From assembly GCA_030698405.1 (NCBI GenBank), contig JAUYMU010000101.1, positions 1-58,531 of the forward strand: a DNA stretch of 58,531 bases, written 5' to 3'. This stretch comes from Bacteroidota bacterium. Lineage in GTDB: Bacteria > Bacteroidota > Bacteroidia > Bacteroidales > Prolixibacteraceae. Both the position numbers and the translations under genes were made by a program. Under the pieces are notes generated by a model that was not told the origin of the DNA, ran no database searches, and saw only the letters and a program-made list of their open reading frames with translations. Below are positions 8,775-16,994 of the stretch, piece after piece (the stretch's first letter is position 1; each line of letters begins with the position of its first letter).

Positions 8775-8913
8775 GTTATCCTTTGCCGTCAGCTTTAGCT
8801 GACGGATAGATTGTAGAACGCAACCAATGGCTTTAGCCACAAACTATTGGGCTAAAGCCCGGATGTTTCATCTTTACTTTACCCGTTGACTAAAGTCAAC
8901 GGCAAATGATAAC
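8775..8913. repeat. Four-hairpin repeat element between larC and larB
   Basis: This 139-bp stretch has four short palindromes, each closed by a TTTA or TAAA tetraloop: stems 8786-8793/8798-8805, 8828-8831/8836-8839, 8849-8852/8857-8860 and 8883-8890/8895-8902. The outer two are mirror copies of each other and are flanked by TTATCCTTTG and CAAATGATAA, so the whole element is one large inverted repeat. A related shorter element with the same flanks is at 47183-47280. It resembles interspersed REP-like repeats; whether it is transcribed into stable RNA is unknown. Confidence 0.7.
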
Positions 8914-8966
8914 CACTGAATAATTATTTGCATAGGTATGCAAACGAATACTCAAACATTTAAAAT

Positions 8967-9704
8967 ATGACACTTACCGACATATTCGAAAAATACAAAC
9001 AAGGCGAGCTGGATTTGCCCGAAGCCTTGCAAATGGTATCGAACCATGGAATTGAAGAAATGGGTTTTGCCACCATTGACACTGATCGCCTAAACCGCAC
9101 CGGATTGCCGGAAATGATATACGCTGCCGGAAAAACCACTGAACAGGTAAAGCGAATTGCTGAAAGGATGTACCAAAAAGGGATTGATGTACTGGCAACA
9201 CGGGTAACCCCCGAAATGTATGCTGCAGTAAAAGAGGTAATCCCAAATGCAGAATTCAACGAACTGGCGCGGACGATCAGTTTTAAGCATCAGATAGTTC
9301 AAAATACCAAAGGATATATTGCAGTGGTTGCGGCTGGAACATCGGACATGCCTGTGGCCGAAGAGGCTGCTGAAACTGCACGTTTTCTTGGAAACGAAGT
9401 GAAAACCATTTATGACGTGGGCGTTGCCGGAATTCACAGGCTTTTCCATAAGCTGGATATTATCCGTGGTGCGCGTGTAATTATTGTGGTGGCCGGAATG
9501 GAAGGCGCCTTGGGCAGTGTGGTTGGCGGACTGGTTGACAAACCTGTAATCGGTGTTCCTACAAGCATTGGCTACGGGGCAAATTTTCAGGGTTTATCGG
9601 CGTTGCTATCGATGCTGAACAGCTGTGCCAGCGGAATTTCAGTGGTTAATATCGACAACGGATTCGGAGCGGCTTGTCAGGCCTCCCTCATCAATAAGCT
9701 ATAA
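8967..9704 (+). CDS. larB: LarB, NaAD carboxylase/hydrolase of nickel-pincer cofactor synthesis
   Basis: LarB carboxylates the pyridinium ring of nicotinic acid adenine dinucleotide and hydrolyses the phosphoanhydride, giving P2CMN, the first intermediate. The 245-residue protein has a helical N-terminal part and a C-terminal PurE-like domain with the family strings VVAAGTSDMPVAEEAA, YDVGVAGIHRLF, VVAGMEGALGSVVGGLV and IGVPTSIGYG. NaAD also links it to NAD synthesis (nadA lies 3 kb upstream). It follows the repeat element, and the permease gene starts 5 bp after its stop. Length and motifs are complete. Confidence 0.93.
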   Translation: MTLTDIFEKYKQGELDLPEALQMVSNHGIEEMGFATIDTDRLNRTGLPEMIYAAGKTTEQVKRIAERMYQKGIDVLATRVTPEMYAAVKEVIPNAEFNELARTISFKHQIVQNTKGYIAVVAAGTSDMPVAEEAAETARFLGNEVKTIYDVGVAGIHRLFHKLDIIRGARVIIVVAGMEGALGSVVGGLVDKPVIGVPTSIGYGANFQGLSALLSMLNSCASGISVVNIDNGFGAACQASLINKL

Positions 9705-9708
9705 TACC

Positions 9709-10416
9709 ATGAACGAATTACAATTACTCCTGATCACGGCGATATCGCTGGGTTTCATTCATACCCTGCTTGGTCCCGACCACTATTTGCCGTTTATTGT
9801 TTTAAGCCGGGCACGCAGATGGTCGCTCTCCAAAACATTGTGGATAACGGCTTTCTCCGGAGTTGGCCACATTGTCGGATCTGTAGTTCTTGGTATTACC
9901 GGAGTCGCGCTTGGAATCAGCCTGAGCAAACTTGAATTGATTGAAGCAACCCGTGGCAATCTTGTGGCATGGATGCTCATTGTTTTCGGATTTTTTTACA
10001 CCGTTTACGGGATATTTCAGTACCTGAAAAATGGACATCACATGCATTTGCCGAAATTCCTGCTTCCAAAATCGATTCGGGAATACCGCCATTTACCAAC
10101 CACCGAAGCTGAAGAAGTGAAGGAGGATACCACCAAACTTACTCCATGGATCTTGTTCCTGATTTTTGTTTTCGGGCCGTGCGAAGTGCTGATTCCTTTG
10201 TTGATTTTCCCTGCATCGGAACACAATTGGTTTGGGGTATTTGCAGTTTCGGCTCTTTTTGGTATTGCAACTGTTGCCACCATGTTGCTGACTGTTTTTG
10301 TTGGTTATACGGGTACATCGCTCATCCGTTTTAAGCAGGTCGAAAAATACATGCACATGATTGCCGGATCTGTAATTTTTATTTCAGGAATTGGTATTCG
10401 CTTTATGGGTTGGTAA
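9709..10416 (+). CDS. NicO/UreH-like membrane permease, probable nickel transporter
   Basis: A 235-residue membrane protein with about six hydrophobic segments. The first carries FIHTLLGPDHYLPF, close to the histidine/aspartate motif (H-x4/5-D-H) of the NicO, UreH and HupE-type nickel and cobalt permeases. A cytoplasmic loop holds the histidine-rich stretch KNGHHMHLP. A second half begins after a charged loop (LPTTEAEEVKEDTTK) with TPWILFLIFVFGPCEVLIPL. It starts 5 bp after larB, so nickel supply for LarC is the natural reading. The family also includes TauE-like exporters, so the substrate and direction are inferred from context. The ATG at 9709 was chosen over an earlier in-frame start inside larB. 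Confidence 0.78.
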   Translation: MNELQLLLITAISLGFIHTLLGPDHYLPFIVLSRARRWSLSKTLWITAFSGVGHIVGSVVLGITGVALGISLSKLELIEATRGNLVAWMLIVFGFFYTVYGIFQYLKNGHHMHLPKFLLPKSIREYRHLPTTEAEEVKEDTTKLTPWILFLIFVFGPCEVLIPLLIFPASEHNWFGVFAVSALFGIATVATMLLTVFVGYTGTSLIRFKQVEKYMHMIAGSVIFISGIGIRFMGW

Positions 10417-10488
10417 TTGCCTGAAACATACTCACCGGTTTTCTGTTTAGTTTGTATATTTTCGCAGACTTTTTATCAGATACCGGAT

Positions 10489-11673
10489 ATGGATTTCAAA
10501 ACTTTTTCGATTTACAAGCCCAAAATGGAGTACCGCCGTTTTGGCAAAACCAATAAAATGGTGAGTGTGATTACCCTTGGCGGTATGCGTTTCAAACATA
10601 CCGGACAAGAGCCCCGCGAACTAATCCCACAAGATACGCTCGATCAATGCCGCGACACCGTTAAAAAAGCCTTCGCGCAAGGCATTAACCTGATCGAAAC
10701 CGCCTACGGATATGGAAAAAGCGAACATGCGTACGGAAGGGTTTTAAACGATGAGCTGAAAATCAAGCGCGATTCTTACTTTTTAATGACCAAAGGGAAT
10801 CCGAAAACCGCCGAAGAAACCCGAAAACTGGTTACCCTCCAACTAAAAGCACTGAAAACCGACTATCTTGATTTTTATGCGTGGCACGGAATCAATACTT
10901 TGGAAATATTGGAACTGGCTTGTGTCAAAGATGGTCCGGTTGAAGAGTTGCTGAAAATGAAAGAAGAAGGAATTATCGGGCACATTGGTTTCAGCACACA
11001 TGCTCCGCTCGAAGTGATTCTTAAAGCCATCGAAACCGACATGTTCGACTTTGTTAACCTGCACTATTACTATTTTTTTCAGCGAAATAAAGCAGCGATT
11101 GATCTGGCCGAAACGAAAGACATGGGAGTATTTATTATCTCTCCCAACGACAAAGGCGGGCAGTTATTCAACCCACCACAAAAACTGAAGGAGTTAACCG
11201 CACCACTGCATCCGATTCATTTTAATGCCCGATTTTGCCTGAACCATCCGGCCATTCACACGTTGACATTTGGGCTTCCAGTAACTGCTCATTTTGATTA
11301 CATTAACGGTATTTTTCCAGCCCCGGCTCCATTTTCTCCTGAAGATGCCAAAATCAAACAACTAATGGACGACCAAAAACTACTCGATCCGTATGCCAGT
11401 TTTGATCCGTATTGCATGGAAAATGATCCTTCAGGATTGAATATTCCTGAAATATTACGTTTTAGAACTCTCTGGAAATGCTACGATATGAAGGACTTTG
11501 GACTGTACCGTTACAACATGTTTCAGGAAAAAGACCACTGGTTTCCGGGCAATTTTCCAACAGAAGAGAATCTGAAAAAAGTTGATTTAACCCGATGTCC
11601 GGCAGACATTCCGCTGATTGATTTGATAAAAGAAACACATGAGGGATTGTACCGGGCAAAGGAGAAATGTTGA
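10489..11673 (+). CDS. Aldo/keto reductase whose C-terminal ferredoxin-like motif has lost its cysteines
   Basis: The protein belongs to the bacterial aldo/keto reductases that usually end in a CxxCxxCxxxCP [4Fe-4S] motif. The barrel begins at MEYRRFGKTNKMVSVITLGG; catalytic positions are visible as ETAYGYG (Tyr; the usual Asp is Glu), LMTKGNP (Lys) and FYAWHG (His). The C-terminal part keeps the family context YRYNMFQEKDHWFPG and RCPADIP, but the intervening stretch FPTEENLKKVDLT has none of the first three cysteines, so no cluster can form. The ATG at 10489 gives 394 residues; the ATG at 10525 is also possible. It lies 72 bp after the permease gene and may be the end of the lar operon; its substrate is unknown. 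Confidence 0.8.
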   Translation: MDFKTFSIYKPKMEYRRFGKTNKMVSVITLGGMRFKHTGQEPRELIPQDTLDQCRDTVKKAFAQGINLIETAYGYGKSEHAYGRVLNDELKIKRDSYFLMTKGNPKTAEETRKLVTLQLKALKTDYLDFYAWHGINTLEILELACVKDGPVEELLKMKEEGIIGHIGFSTHAPLEVILKAIETDMFDFVNLHYYYFFQRNKAAIDLAETKDMGVFIISPNDKGGQLFNPPQKLKELTAPLHPIHFNARFCLNHPAIHTLTFGLPVTAHFDYINGIFPAPAPFSPEDAKIKQLMDDQKLLDPYASFDPYCMENDPSGLNIPEILRFRTLWKCYDMKDFGLYRYNMFQEKDHWFPGNFPTEENLKKVDLTRCPADIPLIDLIKETHEGLYRAKEKC

Positions 11674-11784
11674 AGAAAAAACTGTTGTAAAAAGGTCATG
11701 ATATTTAATCCATCCGCTTTAAATGTTGCTGAGGGTTTCAAACTAAAAATAATTTTGGCCTCAAGAGATTCTCTGGAATTTTAA

Positions 11785-11792
11785 TATCTTTG
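11785..11792 (+). promoter_or_regulatory. -7 box of the DUF4258/YgiT operon
   Basis: TATCTTTG is a perfect TAnnTTTG box 20 bp before the ATG at 11813. No -33 box is seen at standard spacing. Confidence 0.5.
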
Positions 11793-11812
11793 GATAAATT
11801 CATCACTATATA

Positions 11813-12091
11813 ATGGATTGCAAGACAATACACTTCAGCGGACATGCCATTGCTCAGATGTTCAAAAGAAACATTTCTGTCGAAGAAATTGAATTTGTTA
11901 TTAGGAATGGAAAGATCATAAAAGAATATCCTGAAGATAAACCTTATGTCAGTCAATTGCTCATAGGAATTTTTAATTCAAGAGTTCTTCATGTTGTTGC
12001 ATCTGGTGATAAAATCGGAAATTGTTATGTAATTACAGCTTATCATCCAGATATCAATTTATGGAATAGCGATTTTACATCTAAAAAATGA
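11813..12091 (+). CDS. DUF4258 protein, probable RelE-fold toxin
   Basis: The 92-residue protein has the DUF4258 hallmarks: FSGHAIAQMFKRNISVEEIEFVIRNG near the start, an EYPEDKPYVS turn, and a C-terminal strand pair ending CYVITAYHPD. DUF4258 is a small RelE/BrnT-like fold often paired with zinc-finger or HTH antitoxins. The next gene, 4 bp downstream, is a YgiT-type zinc-finger protein, which makes a toxin-antitoxin pair likely, with the toxin first as in MqsRA. Ribosome-dependent RNase activity is inferred from the fold only. Confidence 0.8.
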   Translation: MDCKTIHFSGHAIAQMFKRNISVEEIEFVIRNGKIIKEYPEDKPYVSQLLIGIFNSRVLHVVASGDKIGNCYVITAYHPDINLWNSDFTSKK

Positions 12092-12095
12092 AGTC

Positions 12096-12326
12096 ATGGA
12101 ATGTGTAATTTGTAAAAATGGAACAACGGAACCAGGAAAAGTTACTGTAACGTTAGAAAAAGAAGGATCAATTATTGCCATTAAGGAGGTTCCGGCGAAT
12201 GTTTGTGTTAATTGCGGAGAATACTATTTGAGTCCGGAAATGACAAAAGCGGTTCTAAAAAAAGCTGAAGATGCATTCAGAAAAGGTGTTGAAATAGAGG
12301 TAATAAAAATGAACAGCGTAGCCTGA
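12096..12326 (+). CDS. YgiT/MqsA-type zinc-finger protein, probable antitoxin
   Basis: A 76-residue protein with two CxxC knuckles, MECVICKNG at 3-6 and NVCVNCGEYYL at about 37-40, the zinc site of the YgiT/MqsA N-terminal domain. The rest (SPEMTKAVLKKAEDAFRKGV) is one helix plus a tail. Full MqsA has a C-terminal HTH domain; that domain is absent here, as in many short YgiT-type antitoxins, so DNA binding is uncertain. It is encoded 4 bp after the DUF4258 gene and shares its promoter. Confidence 0.82.
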   Translation: MECVICKNGTTEPGKVTVTLEKEGSIIAIKEVPANVCVNCGEYYLSPEMTKAVLKKAEDAFRKGVEIEVIKMNSVA

Positions 12327-12327
12327 A

Positions 12328-12359
12328 ATCTAAAGCTTCACATATCTAAAGCTTCACAT
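12328..12359. repeat. Two perfect tandem copies of a 16-bp unit
   Basis: ATCTAAAGCTTCACAT occurs at 12328-12343 and 12344-12359 with no gap, just after the antitoxin stop and before the terminator. Probably a slippage duplication. Confidence 0.7.
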
Positions 12360-12360
12360 A

Positions 12361-12400
12361 TAGAAAACGGCGGAAAAGTCACCCTTTCCGCCGTTTTCTA
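12361..12400. terminator. Bidirectional terminator between the YgiT gene and the efflux operon
   Basis: A perfect 16-bp stem (12361-12376 with 12385-12400) around an 8-nt loop, with A-rich and T-rich arms, lies between two convergent transcription units, so it can stop both. Confidence 0.85.
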
Positions 12401-12420
12401 TTTGATTAAACTCGTATCAA

Positions 12421-15400
12421 TTACTTCTTCAACGCTTTTATACGTTTCAGATTTTTACGCCTTTGTAATTTCAGTTTGACTGTATAATCCAGCTCATACA
12501 AAGCAGGAACAAACATCAGGGTAAGGAAAGTGGCAAAACTCAAACCGAAAATAATCGACCAGGCCAACGGACCCCAGAACGCAACGTTGTCGCCACCAAA
12601 ATAGATGTGTGGGTTCAGTTCGGTGAAAATGGTTACGAAATTGATATTCATACCCACTGCCAACGGAACCAGTCCCAGCATGGTTGAGGTTGCTGTAAGG
12701 ATAACCGGTGTGATACGCGTTCTGCCTCCTTCTATAATTGCACGTCGCGTAGGCATTCCTTCCTTTTTCTTCGCGTCAATAAACTCGACAATCAATATCC
12801 CGTTTCGGGCTACAATTCCGCCCAGGGCTACGATTCCGAGGCCGGTCATCAGGATAACAATGTCCATTCCGAAGAGCATTACACCAAGCAATACACCAAC
12901 GATACTGAAAAGAACCTCGCTAAGAATAATAAGCGATTTACTTATTGATCCGAATTGTGTAATCAGGATAAAGAAAATAGCTCCTAACGCAATTATCATT
13001 GCTTTCATAAAGAAAGCAGTTGTTTCAGCCTGATCTTCCTGCTCGCCTGTCATCTTGATAATTGTTCCTTCATGAAGCGGGAACGAAGCTGCCTCCCTTT
13101 TGATTATTGGCACAATATCGTTGGCCGAATAGCCTGAAAGCAAATTGGAATAGACGGTGATGATACGTTTCTGATCCAGACGTTTGATTCCTGCATAAGA
13201 AGAAGTATAGTCAATTTTTGCAACCGAAGAAAGTGGAATACTGCGCAAACGTCCGGTGTTCATGTCGCGATAGGTAATGATAAGGTTGACCAGCGCATTA
13301 ATATTGTCGCGCGTTACTGCTGCATAGCGGAGCATGATCGGATATTCATCTTCTTCCTGTTTCAGTTTCGAAATTTCCTTACCGTACAATGCAGTGCGGA
13401 TTTCCATCCCAATCTGACCGGTTGACAGTCCCAGACGCTGTGCACGGTCGCGATCAATCTCGATGTTGATTTCAGGAGTATTCATTTCGAAATCGTTTTT
13501 CAACTCTTCAACTCCAGGAATATTGAGCGAATCGAGGTGTTTACTGAAAGCAAATGCATCGGCAACCAGATTTTCCAGGTTTTCGCTGGTAATTTCTATG
13601 TTAATAGGTTTTCCGGTTGGTGGCCCGTTACTGTTTTTGTCAACAGTAATCTCGGCTCCGGGAATGTCTGAAACTTCTTTCCTGATCATTTCCATGTATT
13701 CAGTGGTGGAAATTCCTGTTTTACGGTATTGGTGCTCCACAAAATTGACAGATACTTTTCCCTTGTTGTAAGGACTTCCGGAGGAAGCAAAACCCTCTTC
13801 TTCAGCGCCAATGGTAACGTTTGAAATGACGGATTCGACATCAGGATTATTTTTGCCGATTGTTTTATAAACCCGTTCTTCAGCCAGTTTTGTAACATTG
13901 TCGGTCACATCCTGATGGGTTCCAACAGGCATTTTCACATATACATAGATGTTGTTTGGATCGTTGTTCGGGAAAAACAAAACCGTTGGTTTCACAATTC
14001 CTGTAATGAATATTGTTGCAATAAAAAGAACAGCCATTCCTACCAGAACCCATACCGGACGAGCGCCTTTTAAAACATACCGAAGTTGTTTTTCATAAAT
14101 ACGCATAAAGTAAGGCCATATTTTATCCTGAAAAGCAGTGATCATTCTCTTGATGACAAAATGGAAAAGCAGGATCAGCAAAATTACAATTGTCAGTAAG
14201 TTGGCAATCGCAAATGAATTGGCTGCCTGCCCAAAGAAATGTGACAGATAAAAGATAACTGCTAGAACTGCCATAATGTAAAGTGCAATTTTGATCTTTC
14301 TCCAGCCGGTACCTTTCTGAAATTCCTGATCGTACTCGTGTTTCATAAACGCAACCGCAAAAACAGGGTTGAACACATAAGCTACAAAGAGGGATGCAAA
14401 GAGTGTAATTATAAGCGTAACCGGTAAATAGTGCATAAACTGCCCAACAATTCCGGGCCAGAAAACCAGTGGAAAGAATGGAGCAAGAGTGGTTAATGTT
14501 CCTGATAAAATGGGAAGGAAAACCTCGCCTGCTGCCTTTTTTGCTGCTATTTTTATATCGGGATTAAATTTGTGCAACCGGTGTGTATTTTCAATTACCA
14601 CAATGGCATCGTCAACTACAATTCCGAGTGCAAAAATAAACGCGAACATCACAATCATGTTCATGGTATATCCCAAACCGGGGATAATCAGGTAGGCAAC
14701 AAATATGGAAAGTGGAACCGAAAGTGCAACAAAGAAAGCATTGGTGAAACCCATAAAAAACATCAATACAAGGGTCACCAGAATGAATCCGATGATGATG
14801 GTATTGTTCAGTTCTTCCAGCGTATTGCGCGTGAACCGGCTTTGGTCTCCGGTAATGGTCACCTCCATATCCTTTGGATATTCGCGGCCTTTTAGTTCCT
14901 CAACGATCTCAACAATCTGATCGGAAGCATCCAAAAGGTTGGCTCCGCTCTTTTTTATCACGTTCAGGGTAATTACATTTTTCCCGTCGAGGCGGGCGTA
15001 ACTTTCCTGTTCCTCAAAACTGTCGTTTACTTCAGCAATGTCGGTAAGTTTTACAAAAGCGCCGCTTGATGAATGAACCACAATGTTTTTCAACGTTTCA
15101 ACATCTTTGAACTGCCCTTTTATACGCACTGTGTTCCGTGTTCCATTGGTGGTTAGGGTACCTGCCGAAATGGTCAGGTTTTCGCCCGAAACAGCTCTTT
15201 CAATGTCGCTGAAGGTAACTTTGGCCGACTGCATTTTGAATATGTCGGCGTTGATTTGTATTTCACGATCCAGCGCTCCAACAATATCAACACGGGTAAC
15301 TTCTTTCACAGCTTCAATTCTGTCCTGGGCAATTTCAGCATACCGCTTCAATCTATCGAGTGTATAATTTCCGGAGATATTGAGGTACATTACCGGAAAT

Positions 15401-15834
15401 TCTGCAAGGTCGATGTCCATAATCTGAGGATCGGAGGGCAAGTCTGTTGGCAGTTCACTTTTCGATTTATCAACGGCATCGCGAACGCGCTGTTTGGCGG
15501 TTTCGATTGCCAGATCGGGATCAAATTCGACGATGATGGACGAAAAATCCTGCACCGAATTGCTGGTCATTCGCTTCACATCCGAAATCGATTTCAATTG
15601 TTTCTCAATCGGTCGGGTAACGAGGTTCTCAATATCTTCAGGAGAAGTTCCCGGATACGGCGTACTTACAACGATGTATGGAATTACAACCTGAGGAAAC
15701 TGTTCCTTTGGGATAAAATAGTAATTCATCAAACCGAGTATGGTTATCAGGAGAGCAAGAACATAAACGCTGCTCTTGTTATCAATCGCCCAACTCGTTG
15801 CAAAAAATTCTTTATACTTATTTTCTTTCGACAT
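12421..15834 (-). CDS. RND efflux transporter, inner membrane subunit (AcrB/HAE-1-like)
   Basis: The 1137-residue protein is the proton-driven pump of a tripartite efflux system. It shows the RND plan: a first transmembrane helix at about 24-40, porter domain, TM block with FALGIVVDDAIVVIEN (proton-relay aspartates 408/409), a second porter domain from about 630, and a second TM block containing GIVARNGILIVEFIDA, where Arg replaces the lysine of AcrB. It is about 90 residues longer than AcrB. Part of the excess is an insertion at about 510-570 with two additional hydrophobic segments (IALYIMAVLAVIFYL and NLLTIVILLILLFHFVI), followed by the amphipathic segment before TM7. It is the last gene of the operon, 20 bp after the MFP gene. 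Substrates unknown. Confidence 0.93.
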   Translation of the reverse strand: MSKENKYKEFFATSWAIDNKSSVYVLALLITILGLMNYYFIPKEQFPQVVIPYIVVSTPYPGTSPEDIENLVTRPIEKQLKSISDVKRMTSNSVQDFSSIIVEFDPDLAIETAKQRVRDAVDKSKSELPTDLPSDPQIMDIDLAEFPVMYLNISGNYTLDRLKRYAEIAQDRIEAVKEVTRVDIVGALDREIQINADIFKMQSAKVTFSDIERAVSGENLTISAGTLTTNGTRNTVRIKGQFKDVETLKNIVVHSSSGAFVKLTDIAEVNDSFEEQESYARLDGKNVITLNVIKKSGANLLDASDQIVEIVEELKGREYPKDMEVTITGDQSRFTRNTLEELNNTIIIGFILVTLVLMFFMGFTNAFFVALSVPLSIFVAYLIIPGLGYTMNMIVMFAFIFALGIVVDDAIVVIENTHRLHKFNPDIKIAAKKAAGEVFLPILSGTLTTLAPFFPLVFWPGIVGQFMHYLPVTLIITLFASLFVAYVFNPVFAVAFMKHEYDQEFQKGTGWRKIKIALYIMAVLAVIFYLSHFFGQAANSFAIANLLTIVILLILLFHFVIKRMITAFQDKIWPYFMRIYEKQLRYVLKGARPVWVLVGMAVLFIATIFITGIVKPTVLFFPNNDPNNIYVYVKMPVGTHQDVTDNVTKLAEERVYKTIGKNNPDVESVISNVTIGAEEEGFASSGSPYNKGKVSVNFVEHQYRKTGISTTEYMEMIRKEVSDIPGAEITVDKNSNGPPTGKPINIEITSENLENLVADAFAFSKHLDSLNIPGVEELKNDFEMNTPEINIEIDRDRAQRLGLSTGQIGMEIRTALYGKEISKLKQEEDEYPIMLRYAAVTRDNINALVNLIITYRDMNTGRLRSIPLSSVAKIDYTSSYAGIKRLDQKRIITVYSNLLSGYSANDIVPIIKREAASFPLHEGTIIKMTGEQEDQAETTAFFMKAMIIALGAIFFILITQFGSISKSLIILSEVLFSIVGVLLGVMLFGMDIVILMTGLGIVALGGIVARNGILIVEFIDAKKKEGMPTRRAIIEGGRTRITPVILTATSTMLGLVPLAVGMNINFVTIFTELNPHIYFGGDNVAFWGPLAWSIIFGLSFATFLTLMFVPALYELDYTVKLKLQRRKNLKRIKALKK

Positions 15835-15854
15835 AACTGGTCATTTTTGCTAAA

Positions 15855-16973
15855 TTAGAAAATTACTTTTTCGCCCCCGTTCAGGTTCTGAAATCCTGAA
15901 GTAATAATGTTTTCGCCTGCTGTAATTCCTTCCAGAACTTCAATTGTTCCATCGTAATCCATCCCGGTTTTAATCATCCTGCGCTCAGCCATCCATTCGT
16001 TTCCGTTTTGTTTGGCAACGTAAATAAATTTGCCTTCCTGATTGGTTTGCACATAATTTACCGGCAGGCAGATCGCTTTTTCATTGGTGTAATCCTTGAT
16101 TTTAATATAGGCAATCATATTGGCGCGGAGTTCAACATCTTTGGAAGAAACTTTACATTCAACCTTGAATGTGCGGTTGGTTGGATCGATAAACCGGCTT
16201 GTAAAATTCAGTTTCGATTCGATTTCTTTGCCCAGATCGGGAAAACTAACCAGTACTGTATTTCCGCTTTTGATGCGGGTTGCATACGACTCAGACACTT
16301 CCGCGGTGATTTTTGCAACGCTCATGTTAATAACCCGAATGGTAGAAGTTGGCATTCCGGGAGAAGCCATTTCACCAACCCGAAGCGGAACACTCTCTAC
16401 AGTACCTGAAATAGGCGAAATGATTTTAGCCAGTTTAAGCTGTTCCTTAATGGTACTGGCACGCTGTTCCATCGATTCCTTATTCGCTTTGGCCTGTAAA
16501 TACTGCAATTCGCTTCCAATTTTCTTTTCCCAGAGAGCGCTCTGCTTTTCGAAAATACTGTTCACCAAAACAAGTTGGGTATTCACTTCTTCGAGCGATT
16601 GTTTTACAACCTGCGCATCGAGTTCGGCGAGTACCTGTCCTTTTTTTACCTGTGTTCCTTCTTTCACATAAACGGCAGTAACGATACCTGCCATTTGCGG
16701 GCTGACAGCAATGTTCTGATCCCCGTCAACTGTTCCCTGAACTTTAATGTAGTGGCTAAATACACATTCTTCCATTGGTGCAACCAATACCGAAACTGAT
16801 TTGGTTTCTGCAATCGTGCCTATAGGATTGATCTCGGCTTCAAGTTGTGCGATTTGAGTAGCCAACTCATTGTATTGAACTTTCAGTTTTTCGAGCTCCG
16901 CTTTTTTATCGATGCCCTGACTGCACGATACAAAGAAGGCTATCAGAGCGAAATAGATGATACTTTTTTTCAT
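15855..16973 (-). CDS. RND efflux periplasmic adaptor (membrane fusion protein)
   Basis: The 372-residue protein begins with a lipoprotein-like signal (FALIAFFVSCSQG, lipid on Cys17 in SCSQ), so it is probably anchored in the inner membrane. A short coiled coil (KAELEKLKVQYNELATQIAQLEAEI) comes next, then the lipoyl half-motif VYVKEGTQVKKGQVLAELD, an alpha-hairpin (about 110-165), the second lipoyl half (KIISPISGTVESVPLRVGEMASPG), and beta-barrel and membrane-proximal domains. It joins the RND pump to the outer membrane channel. It lies 20 bp after the channel gene and 20 bp before the pump gene. Confidence 0.92.
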   Translation of the reverse strand: MKKSIIYFALIAFFVSCSQGIDKKAELEKLKVQYNELATQIAQLEAEINPIGTIAETKSVSVLVAPMEECVFSHYIKVQGTVDGDQNIAVSPQMAGIVTAVYVKEGTQVKKGQVLAELDAQVVKQSLEEVNTQLVLVNSIFEKQSALWEKKIGSELQYLQAKANKESMEQRASTIKEQLKLAKIISPISGTVESVPLRVGEMASPGMPTSTIRVINMSVAKITAEVSESYATRIKSGNTVLVSFPDLGKEIESKLNFTSRFIDPTNRTFKVECKVSSKDVELRANMIAYIKIKDYTNEKAICLPVNYVQTNQEGKFIYVAKQNGNEWMAERRMIKTGMDYDGTIEVLEGITAGENIITSGFQNLNGGEKVIF

Positions 16974-16994
16974 TGGTAATAATATTATAAGTTT

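Noticed and set aside
10451-10468. Possible promoter for the aldo/keto reductase after the nickel permease
   Set aside because: TATTTTCG-like sequence has a mismatch in the conserved TTTG and no -33 box at proper spacing; co-transcription with lar genes is equally likely.
12328-12359. Tandem 16-bp repeats considered as a CRISPR or iteron start
   Set aside because: Only two adjacent copies, no spacer, no cas or rep gene nearby.
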